From NCBI RefSeq assembly GCF_905372525.1, contig NZ_CAJPPN010000061.1, positions 1 through 10,849 on the forward strand: a stretch of 10,849 nucleotides of DNA. Direction: 5' to 3'. This stretch comes from an uncultured Porphyromonas sp. (GTDB lineage: Bacteria; Bacteroidota; Bacteroidia; Bacteroidales; Porphyromonadaceae). Of the stretch, positions 4,820 to 10,849 are shown piece by piece (position 1 is the stretch's first letter; each line of letters begins with the position of its first letter). Both the position numbers and the translations under genes were made by a program. Below the pieces are notes generated by a model. That model worked only from the letters and a program-made list of their open reading frames with translations, ran no database searches and was not told the DNA's origin.

Positions 4820-7171
4820 ATGTATCATTCATCACGTATCCATCTATGGTGCTGGTGTGTGCTCGTGGTGCTTCTCCTAGGGCTTTATAGCCCAGCAGGA
4901 GCCCAGGTGACGGTGAGGAGTATCCTCGTGCGCATCCTCGATGCCCGTACGAAGGAGCCCCTCCCGCAGGCGGTCGCACACCTCGGCAAGCAAACGTATC
5001 AGGCTAACCCCTCTGGCGAGGTCAAGCTATCCCTCTCCCCCGAGGAGACCGATGGCCTACATGTCCATGCCCTCGGCTATCATGAGGGCTTTGTCTCCCT
5101 AGAGACTCTCCGCCGTAGTGCAGGGAGTCCAACCGAGGGGAGCTATACCCTATATATGACGAGCGAGGAGCGTATGCTCTCGGGAGTCACCGTGCAGGGG
5201 GCTCGTCGTGTGGTCTCGGCTAATGCCGTGGTCAGTCGTCTCAGCTCTCAGCAGATCGAGCGGAGCCTCGGGCGAAGCCTCGCCTCGCTCCTCACCGAGA
5301 TCAGCGGTGTGACGAGCCTACAGACGGGCACCACGACCACTAAGCCGGTTATCCACGGTATGTATGGCAATCGGGTACTCATCATGAATAATGGGGTGCG
5401 CCAGTCTGGACAGCAGTGGGGCGAGGACCATGCCCCCGAGGTGGATGTCGAGGGCAATAACCACATACAGGTCATCAAGGGTGCCGAGGCTGTGCGCTAT
5501 GGTGCCGAGGCTATGGCGGGGGCTATCGTCATGGAGCAAGCGACGCTACCCTACGGCGAGGAGTCGCTCCACGGAGCCGTCGGGGCAGCCTATGCTACCA
5601 ATGGTCATCGGGGGAGTACCTCGCTGCACCTAGAGGGTGCGACGCTCTCTGATCGAAGCCTCGCCTACCGAGTACAAGGCTCCTATACCAATGCTGGAGA
5701 CCGCTCCTCGGCCAAGTATCGGCTGATGAATACCGGTGTGCGTGAGTTCAATACCTCGCTGGCGCTGGGCTGGAAGCACGGGGAGTGGAGTGTCGAGGGA
5801 CTCTTCAGTCGCTATGAGAATAAGACGGGGCTCCTCCCCTCGGGGCACCTACGTAGCCGTGAGGGTATGGCGGAGCTCCTACGCCGTGGGATGCCCGACA
5901 TCTTCCGCCCCTTCTCCCGCAGTATCAGCAATCCCTACCACCATGTCGTCCACTACCTCGGCAAGGTCAAGGGGACTTGGGAGAGCGACCACTTCGGTCG
6001 CTTCACCCTGCAGGCCTCGCTCCAGCGGGACAATAGAGATGAGTATGCGATCCGCCGCAATACCGCCTATGCCGATGTCCCCACCCTCTCCCTCTCTCTC
6101 TCCTCCACCCAGCTCGATGCCTCGTGGCGCAAGCACTACCACCGCTGGGACAGCGAGGCTGGGGTACATGGCGAGTACGTGGACAACTACAGCAATAGTG
6201 GTACGGGCTTCACTCCCCCTATCCCTAACTACACCCAGAGCACCTGGGGCGGCTATGCCCTACAGCGCTATGCGGATGATCACTTCGGGGCAGAGCTAGG
6301 GGTGCGCCTAGATGGTCAGCAGATGTCCGTAGCGGGGTATGATGTCGCAGGCCAATACTTCTCGGGCGACCATTCCTTCCTGAACCTCACTTACAGCCTA
6401 GGTGGACACCTTCACCTCGGGCAGGGATGGAAGGTTACCTCCAACTTCGGACTCGCTTGGCGCAGTCCCCACGTGCAGGAACTCTACAGCCTAGGTAGCC
6501 AGCACGGCTCTGCTATCTTCGTCTACGGTGACCGCACACTGCGCTCCGAGCGAGGCTACAAGTGGGTGAGCTCCCTCGTCCATCACTCCGAGCGATGGGA
6601 TCTGACGCTCGATGGCTATCTACACTGGATCAAGGGCTATATCTATGATGAGCCTTCGCAGGAGTATGCCGAGACGCTGGCGGGGCAATATCCCGTCTTC
6701 CGCTACAAGCAGAGCGATGCCTTCTTCCGTGGGCTCGACCTCGATGCCCGTTACTTCTTCATCCCTAGTCTCCTCTATGCCCGTGTGCAGGGCTCTATGA
6801 TCTGGGCGAATGAGATGAAGACGGGACGCTACTATCCCTACATACCTGCACTTAGGATCTCGGAGGAGCTTGGTCTACGCAAGGCCTTTGGCTCTTCGTA
6901 CACGGGGGAGTTCTCGCTCTCGCACCGCTTCGTAGACCGTCAGCGTCGCTTTGACCCTACTACCGACCTCACCCAGAGTCCGCCTGACTACCATCTCTTC
7001 GGGCTCGAGGCTCGTATGACGAAGCAGATGACGGAGCGGCAGTCGCTCAGTCTCTCCCTCAGTGTCGATAACCTCCTCGACACCGAGTACAAGGAGTACA
7101 CGAACCGCGCACGCTACTACTCTCACGATGTCGGGCGGGATGTCCGTCTCGCTCTGCACTGGCACTTCTAG
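4820..7171 (+). CDS. TonB-dependent outer-membrane receptor, metal/metal-complex uptake type
   Basis: A 783-residue precursor. Residues 1-28 are a signal peptide (hydrophobic run, cut after A-G-A before Q29). Residues about 31-115 form a carboxypeptidase-regulatory-like beta-sandwich domain common on Bacteroidota receptors. The plug spans about 120-245, with the entry motif LSGVTVQGAR, the IHGMYGNRVLIMNNGVR stretch (178-194), QQWGEDHAPEVD (198-209) and VIKGAEAVRYG (218-228). The rest is the 22-strand-type barrel, with the expected NLLDTEY near the end and a terminal phenylalanine. The receptor would import a substrate across the outer membrane using TonB-ExbBD energy. The plug sequence with DHAPEVD resembles receptors assigned to zinc or haem rather than glycan SusC proteins, and no SusD gene follows; the length is also short of SusC. 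Substrate is inference only. Two lipoprotein genes follow at 57 bp and 27 bp spacing, as an operon. Confidence 0.92.
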   Translation: MYHSSRIHLWCWCVLVVLLLGLYSPAGAQVTVRSILVRILDARTKEPLPQAVAHLGKQTYQANPSGEVKLSLSPEETDGLHVHALGYHEGFVSLETLRRSAGSPTEGSYTLYMTSEERMLSGVTVQGARRVVSANAVVSRLSSQQIERSLGRSLASLLTEISGVTSLQTGTTTTKPVIHGMYGNRVLIMNNGVRQSGQQWGEDHAPEVDVEGNNHIQVIKGAEAVRYGAEAMAGAIVMEQATLPYGEESLHGAVGAAYATNGHRGSTSLHLEGATLSDRSLAYRVQGSYTNAGDRSSAKYRLMNTGVREFNTSLALGWKHGEWSVEGLFSRYENKTGLLPSGHLRSREGMAELLRRGMPDIFRPFSRSISNPYHHVVHYLGKVKGTWESDHFGRFTLQASLQRDNRDEYAIRRNTAYADVPTLSLSLSSTQLDASWRKHYHRWDSEAGVHGEYVDNYSNSGTGFTPPIPNYTQSTWGGYALQRYADDHFGAELGVRLDGQQMSVAGYDVAGQYFSGDHSFLNLTYSLGGHLHLGQGWKVTSNFGLAWRSPHVQELYSLGSQHGSAIFVYGDRTLRSERGYKWVSSLVHHSERWDLTLDGYLHWIKGYIYDEPSQEYAETLAGQYPVFRYKQSDAFFRGLDLDARYFFIPSLLYARVQGSMIWANEMKTGRYYPYIPALRISEELGLRKAFGSSYTGEFSLSHRFVDRQRRFDPTTDLTQSPPDYHLFGLEARMTKQMTERQSLSLSLSVDNLLDTEYKEYTNRARYYSHDVGRDVRLALHWHF

Positions 7172-7228
7172 CAGATCCCTGCTTATCCCTCACTCCTTTG
7201 ACAGAACTCTCTTATCAATAATAAAGCA

Positions 7229-8005
7229 ATGAGTAAGACACTAGCACCGCTCCTCCTCGGAGCATTCGCCCTAGCCCTCACCAGCACGCTGGTCTCCTGT
7301 GGCAAGAATACACCGAAGCCACCCGTAGACGAAAGGCAGAACAAGGGGCATGATAATCCCACCTTCGCCGAACTCACCCTCACCGAGGCGACACTGAAGG
7401 CAGGTAAGACCTTCTCCACCGAGACGACCCTCGACGACGTAGACCTCTCCACGGCCGCTGTGCAGAAGATAGGCTTGGATCAGAGGGGGGCGACCGTTCG
7501 CTTCATCGAGGGGGCAGGCTACTCCAAGAAGTTCACCGTCGAGAGTACCGCCAAGACACCCAATCGTGTCTACCTACTGAAGATCGCCTACAAGAACCTC
7601 TCGGGGCAGCTCATGAACGACCAGCTCGTCTCCGATGAGCAGATCAACCGCCACCAGCACTTCTTCAAGGAGATATGGAGAGTCCGAGGTAATGAGGTGG
7701 ACTATGCTCCAGCCTCACTGCTGAGCTATCAATATGCCTACTGCGATGTCTTCACGCGCAAGAAGGCTGACGGGACGATGTACCAAGAGCGTAATCCCGT
7801 GGGCTTCACTGGGCTCATTCAGTTCGTGCGTCCTCGGGCTACCGATGCCGATAAGACTAAGGAGCTAAAGATGGTCATCACGCTAGCGCACTTCTACGGG
7901 ACAAAGTTTAAGGATGGCAATGTGCTCCCCTTCAATACCTCGGTAACACCTGGAGCCGACACGGACATCAATATGAATATAGACTTCACTATAAAAGCTA
8001 ACTAA
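7229..8005 (+). CDS. Lipoprotein 1 of the uptake cluster, paralogue of the next gene
   Basis: A 258-residue lipoprotein of no family I can name. A signal peptide ends in the lipobox LVSC, with lipidation at C24, followed by a short polar linker (25-42). The mature part begins DNPTFAELTLTEATL and is probably beta-rich. Landmarks are G126-Q-L-M-N-D-Q132, R141-H-Q-H-F-F146, Y169-A-Y-C-D173, P190-V-G-F-T-G-L-I-Q198, L219-A-H221 and D229-G-N-V-L-P-F235. Most of these recur in the same order in the following lipoprotein, so the two look like diverged duplicates. It is 57 bp downstream of the receptor gene, with no promoter match in the gap. Likely a surface or periplasm-facing accessory that binds the receptor's substrate; the HQH pair is a candidate ligand. 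Function is inferred from context only. Confidence 0.85.
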   Translation: MSKTLAPLLLGAFALALTSTLVSCGKNTPKPPVDERQNKGHDNPTFAELTLTEATLKAGKTFSTETTLDDVDLSTAAVQKIGLDQRGATVRFIEGAGYSKKFTVESTAKTPNRVYLLKIAYKNLSGQLMNDQLVSDEQINRHQHFFKEIWRVRGNEVDYAPASLLSYQYAYCDVFTRKKADGTMYQERNPVGFTGLIQFVRPRATDADKTKELKMVITLAHFYGTKFKDGNVLPFNTSVTPGADTDINMNIDFTIKAN

Positions 8006-8032
8006 GTATCCACCCAAACAACTAGCAACAAG

Positions 8033-9103
8033 ATGAGAACACGTATCATAAAGGCCTTCACTCTAGGCCTCATGGCTTGCGCCTTTGCTTTCACCTCATG
8101 CCGAAAGGATGAGCCCACCCCCAAGCCCGACAACGGGAAGTCGTCGATAGACGAGATAGCCAAGGTGCGTATCACGCTCAGCAATGGACACCTGCATGGT
8201 ACGAAGTCCTTCCACTACGTCCCCTCAGGAGGTACGTTCACGTATCGGAATATCTACGACCGTCAGGAGTATACCTTCGTCAAGAAAGGAGATCAGTGGG
8301 TGCTCTCCAGCGATGCTCCCTATCGGGACTTCATCGGCTACCAAGTCCAGCAGTACGACCCTAATGACCCCACCTCTGCTGCACCTGACTATGGGGCTAT
8401 CATCTACCTATACAATGCTAAGGGGGAGCTCATCAACGATCAGTATGCCTCTGAGGCGAACCGCCCCTACTATCAGTTCTTCTTCTACCCCACGGAGGCT
8501 AAGGACTTCGACGGTAAGAGCATTAGCTTCGACGCAAGCAACCCCTCCAGCATACTCAAGTACGTCTACTGCGATACGAACGTCTGGAACAAGTCTGCGA
8601 GCAAGAGCCCCCAAGACGACAAGGGGAATAAGCTCTACTACTTCCTCAAGGACACAGAGCCTATCGGCATCAAGGGCTACATCCAGAACGCAACGATCAG
8701 TCAGTTCACGCTGAATATCGACCTGTGGCACAGCCTCAAGGGGAAGCTAGAGGAGGGAAAGGCCTCACCCTTCTATGCGCCTAATGCTACGGTTAAGTCC
8801 GGGAAGCAACTCCTCCATCTGAGCCTCCCGATGAATGTCTATGCCTCCAAGGATTTCCAAGACGAGGTGGTCTCCTATATGGATGCTGACTACGACCGTA
8901 GGGTAGATGCTGCCCCCGATAATGAGAAGGAAAAGGTAAAGCCAGAGCCCTACCCCTTCGAGAAGCTCTCGGATGAGAACAAGGTCTACGCACTGCGCCT
9001 CGTGAAGCTCCTCGGAGCCAAGGATTGGGAGAGTGTCTCGCTTGACTTCTTCCGCTACTACAAGAGCTACAAGCACAACAACGATCCCGAGGGTTACTTC
9101 TAA
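8033..9103 (+). CDS. Lipoprotein 2 of the uptake cluster, with histidine-rich N-terminal strand and C-terminal extension
   Basis: A 356-residue lipoprotein with a signal peptide ending in FTSC (lipidation at C23). The mature start is VRITLSNGHLHG, and H53, H55 and H61 form a GHLHG-x4-FH-like cluster (52-61). Shared landmarks with lipoprotein 1 are G131-E-L-I-N-D-Q137, Y147-Q-F-F-F151, Y177-V-Y-C-D181, P210-I-G-I-K-G-Y-I-Q218, L231-W-H233 and E241-G-K-A-S-P-F247. Residues about 290-356, after a charged linker, have no counterpart in lipoprotein 1 and may be helical. The gene starts 27 bp after its paralogue and ends 12 bp before a strong hairpin, so it is the last gene of the cluster. A histidine-bearing lipoprotein beside a TonB receptor suggests capture of a metal or haem; that is inference, and no domain database was consulted. 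Confidence 0.85.
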   Translation: MRTRIIKAFTLGLMACAFAFTSCRKDEPTPKPDNGKSSIDEIAKVRITLSNGHLHGTKSFHYVPSGGTFTYRNIYDRQEYTFVKKGDQWVLSSDAPYRDFIGYQVQQYDPNDPTSAAPDYGAIIYLYNAKGELINDQYASEANRPYYQFFFYPTEAKDFDGKSISFDASNPSSILKYVYCDTNVWNKSASKSPQDDKGNKLYYFLKDTEPIGIKGYIQNATISQFTLNIDLWHSLKGKLEEGKASPFYAPNATVKSGKQLLHLSLPMNVYASKDFQDEVVSYMDADYDRRVDAAPDNEKEKVKPEPYPFEKLSDENKVYALRLVKLLGAKDWESVSLDFFRYYKSYKHNNDPEGYF

Positions 9104-9114
9104 TTCCCCACACT

Positions 9115-9169
9115 CCTATACAACGAGAGGGCTATCCACACCTAGTGGATAGCCCTCTCGTTGTATAGG
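9115..9169. terminator. Perfect 25-bp-stem hairpin between convergent genes, probable bidirectional terminator
   Basis: Bases 9115-9139 are the exact reverse complement of 9145-9169, leaving a 5-nt loop (9140-9144). The stem starts 12 nt after the stop of lipoprotein 2 and lies 28 nt from the stop of the convergent dismutase gene (9198). It is symmetrical for both directions but has no T-run on either side. The length and perfection are unusual for an intrinsic terminator. Confidence 0.7.
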
Positions 9170-9197
9170 GGGATAGTGGATAAGGGGGGAGAAGTGT

Positions 9198-9956
9198 CTA
9201 CTTCGTGAAGAAGCTCGCACGCTCCTCGTAGCGACGACTCACTACCTCCCAGTCGATGATGTGCCAGATCTGCTTGAGATGCTCGGCACGTCTATTCTCA
9301 TAGTCGAGGTAGTAGGCGTGCTCCCAGATATCGATCCCTAGTAGGGGGATGAGACCCGAGGTCACGGGGTTGCCTGCGTTGGGCTCCTTGTCTACATAGA
9401 GACGTCCTGCCTCATCCGTAGCGAGCCACAGCCAGCCAGAGCCGAAGATCGATACACCTGCCTTCTCAAACTGCTCACGGAACTTCTCGAAGCTCCCGAA
9501 GCTACGCTTGATAGCCTCCGCTAGGTTACCCTTAGGCTCGTCAATGCGATCCATGACGGCGGGCTTGAACTGCGTGAAGTATAGGTTGTGGTTCAGTAGC
9601 TGACCTGCGTTGTCGAAGATCGAGCCACTAGCGAACTTGACGAGCTTCACGAGGTCCCGTTCCATCAGATGGCTTTCGCTCAGGAGCTGGTTCAGCTTCG
9701 TGACGTAGCCTGCTAGGTGCTTGCCGTGGTGGAGCTTCACTGTGCGCTCGCTGATGACAGGCTCTAGGGCGTTGGTGGGGTAGGGGAGGGTGATCAGTCG
9801 GTAGAGGGCACTGTCGGCCTGAGCCGACTGGGCGGGGGCGCTGGAGGTGCGTCCTGTCCCGCGGCTTGCCTTATCGACCCTCTGCGCCGAGAGGCTGAGG
9901 GGAGAGAGGAGGCCGAGGGAGAGGAGGGTCAGTGCTAGGATATTTCGTCTCTTCAT
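9198..9956 (-). CDS. Exported Fe/Mn superoxide dismutase with signal peptide
   Basis: A 252-residue precursor whose last 200 residues form a complete Fe/Mn superoxide dismutase, converting superoxide to oxygen and hydrogen peroxide. Metal ligands are H76 (in LHHGKH), H123 (in LNHNLYF), D209 and H213 (in GIDIWEHAYY); the gateway tyrosine is Y84. Q119 is placed as in Fe-type enzymes, and G207, two residues before the ligand D209, as in Mn-type and in the cambialistic P. gingivalis enzyme, where that glycine affects metal preference. Residues 1-24 form a signal peptide (cut after S-L-S-A), followed by a 25-residue polar linker, so the enzyme should work in the periplasm or on the surface, unlike most bacterial relatives. 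The frame is open to 10007, but the ATG at 9956 gives a clean signal peptide, and the earlier ATG overlaps the upstream gene. It is 16 bp after the PepSY-like gene and is presumably co-transcribed. Confidence 0.92.
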   Translation of the reverse strand: MKRRNILALTLLSLGLLSPLSLSAQRVDKASRGTGRTSSAPAQSAQADSALYRLITLPYPTNALEPVISERTVKLHHGKHLAGYVTKLNQLLSESHLMERDLVKLVKFASGSIFDNAGQLLNHNLYFTQFKPAVMDRIDEPKGNLAEAIKRSFGSFEKFREQFEKAGVSIFGSGWLWLATDEAGRLYVDKEPNAGNPVTSGLIPLLGIDIWEHAYYLDYENRRAEHLKQIWHIIDWEVVSRRYEERASFFTK

Positions 9957-9972
9957 CTGTGGATGTGGGGGG

Positions 9973-10413
9973 TTAGTCGTCGTAGCGTACGAGCTGGAGC
10001 TTGGCATTGAAGTGAGCCTCTAGCCCCGAGCTAAGCTCGACCTTGTAGCCCTGACGCTTGCGCTCGATCTGCTTGATCGCATCGCCAGCATGGCGGGCAT
10101 TGAGGGTCTTGGTGATCTGGGCAGGGATGAAGCCGAGGGGCATAGTGTTCTGCTTGACATCGACGTCCTTCCACTGGCCGTTGGAGGTGAAGTCTATTTC
10201 TGTACCATCGGAGAGAGTTACCTCATAGGTCGTGGACATGAAGTCGCGATCCTGCTTGACGAGGACGGCGTTACGGCCAGCGAAGTACTTGGTCACGAAC
10301 TGCTGTGCAGCCTTAGGGAGTTCTCTGAACTCGATGATGCGGTCGTCGTCTGCTCGGAGAGTCGTCACTGACAGGGCGAGGAACGCGAGGGCAAAGGCCA
10401 AGAATCTCTTCAT
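9973..10413 (-). CDS. Periplasmic PepSY-like (DUF2874 family) protein
   Basis: A 146-residue protein with a signal peptide (about 1-21, cut after L-R-A before D22). It has two related PepSY-like halves: about 27-85, containing LPKAAQQFVTKYF, YEVTLSDGTEIDF and GQWKDVD; and about 92-146, containing IPAQITKTLN, YKVELSSGLEAHF and a final LQLVRYDD. This alternation of helix, then Y-x-V-x-L-x-x-G strand and aromatic ending is typical of the Bacteroidota PepSY_like family. Such proteins sit in the periplasm, and their role is poorly defined. It precedes the exported dismutase by 16 bp on the same strand, so the two are probably expressed together, suggesting an envelope stress or metal-related role (inference). 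No exact TAnnTTTG box was found upstream; the 10414-10462 stretch is AT-rich and is the likely promoter region. Confidence 0.88.
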   Translation of the reverse strand: MKRFLAFALAFLALSVTTLRADDDRIIEFRELPKAAQQFVTKYFAGRNAVLVKQDRDFMSTTYEVTLSDGTEIDFTSNGQWKDVDVKQNTMPLGFIPAQITKTLNARHAGDAIKQIERKRQGYKVELSSGLEAHFNAKLQLVRYDD

Positions 10414-10469
10414 AATGAAAGTGAATCTAATAGTGAGTAATATATACCAATTAGTTTTATAACCTCCCT

Positions 10470-10494
10470 CTGAGGGTAAAGGTTGTTCCCTCAG
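10470..10494. other. Inverted repeat upstream of the PepSY-like gene
   Basis: CTGAGGG (10470-10476) and CCCTCAG (10488-10494) are perfect inverted repeats separated by 11 bp, about 57 bp upstream of the PepSY-like start. It could be an operator or a stem-loop; nothing in the sequence decides. Confidence 0.3.
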
Positions 10495-10515
10495 CCTTTT
10501 CCACCCTGCTCTCCT

Positions 10516-10635
10516 CTCTTTCTTCCCGCCCCTCCTCGCCTCTTTCTTCCCGCCCCTCCTCTTCTCTTTCTTCCCTGCTCTACTCTTTATTTCTTTCCTG
10601 CTCCTACTCGCCTCTTTCTTTCCGCCCCCTCTCTC
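10516..10635. repeat. Pyrimidine-rich 24-bp tandem repeat, five units
   Basis: Five consecutive 24-bp units (10516-10539, 10540-10563, 10564-10587, 10588-10611, 10612-10635) share a core of CTCTTTCTTCC followed by a C-rich half. Units 1 and 2 differ only at the last two bases; later units diverge more. Degenerate partial units extend to both sides (about 10492-10515 and 10636-10677). Nearly all bases on the plus strand are C or T. It lies in the region upstream of the PepSY-like/dismutase pair. The 24-bp period keeps a plus-strand frame open with an eight-residue repeat, probably a by-product. Confidence 0.7.
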
Positions 10636-10680
10636 CTATCCTGCTTCTCCTCAGCTTTCCCGCCCCCCTACTAGACCCCA

Positions 10681-10849
10681 AGGCTGACGCATGAAATCAC
10701 TATAGTGCGAGGGCAGGGTCATCAAGGAATATATGCCGAAGATAGAAGTATCCGTGTCCTAGTCGAGATAAGCCAAGCGAAGACCTCCTACCTGGGAGGG
10801 ATGAGTATACACGTGTGTACACAACTGTATACCCACGTGTACACAACAG
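10681..10849 (+). repeat. Dispersed intergenic repeat, copy B, cut by the window edge
   Basis: Second copy of the element at 3830-4019, same orientation. Compared with copy A, it has about 28 percent differences and one base missing in the body, then 45 identical bases covering two 22-bp units and the first bases of the third. The codon matching the ATG at 3837 is ACG here (10687-10689). The right end lies outside the window. Confidence 0.75.

Noticed and set aside
4340..4828. A 162-codon minus-strand frame antisense to the small membrane protein gene.
   Set aside because: Arginine- and glycine-rich composition typical of antisense reading of GC-rich DNA; no domain. The plus-strand gene has a promoter and membrane segments.
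4820..7171. The receptor considered as a SusC-type glycan importer or as HmuR of an HmuYR pair.
   Set aside because: At 783 residues it is shorter than SusC, and no SusD-like gene follows. The lipoproteins come after the receptor rather than before it, and I could not recognise HmuY features in them.
9957..10007. Upstream extension of the dismutase frame to an ATG at 10007.
   Set aside because: It would overlap the PepSY-like gene by 35 bases and add a polar stretch before a clean signal peptide that starts at 9956.
10483..10674. A 63-codon plus-strand frame with LFLPAPP-like repeats.
   Set aside because: The repeat arises because the pyrimidine-rich tandem repeat has a period divisible by three. 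There is no promoter, start context or recognisable protein.

Overview
The window looks like chromosomal DNA from a Bacteroidota bacterium, most likely Porphyromonas or a close relative. Three genes have exact or near-exact TAnnTTTG-type -7 boxes, which is the Bacteroidota promoter signature, and most starts lack a strong Shine-Dalgarno sequence. The protein set also fits: a TonB-dependent receptor with an N-terminal carboxypeptidase-regulatory-like domain, SCxx lipoproteins, a PepSY-like periplasmic protein, and a superoxide dismutase resembling the P. gingivalis enzyme. The genus is an inference from protein resemblance; no database was searched.

Layout. Positions 55-882 (minus) encode a leucine-carboxyl-methyltransferase-family SAM methyltransferase. 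It is divergent from a single-domain SIS sugar-phosphate isomerase (KpsF/KdsD type, about 1098-1721, plus). Next is a DEAD-box RNA helicase with a DbpA-type RNA-binding domain (1878-3716, plus). A 535-bp non-coding stretch follows (3717-4251). It holds two strong hairpins, the first copy of a dispersed repeat ending in a 22-bp tandem array, a third weaker hairpin and a promoter.

Positions 4252-9103 (plus) hold a four-gene cluster: a small membrane protein with HxxxH and CxxC motifs, a TonB-dependent outer-membrane receptor, and two lipoproteins that appear to be diverged paralogues. Together they resemble an outer-membrane uptake system, plausibly for a metal ion or metal complex; the substrate cannot be read from the sequence. 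The cluster ends at a perfect 25-bp-stem hairpin (9115-9169) that separates it from a convergent minus-strand pair: an exported Fe/Mn superoxide dismutase (9198-9956) and, upstream of it, a PepSY-like periplasmic protein (9973-10413).

The right end (10414-10849) has no convincing gene. It contains an inverted repeat, a pyrimidine-rich 24-bp tandem repeat, and a second copy of the dispersed repeat running off the edge. The most unusual material is (i) the dispersed repeat, whose 22-bp array is identical between copies while its body is only about 72 percent identical, and (ii) the receptor plus paired lipoprotein cluster, whose two lipoproteins carry histidines at different places.
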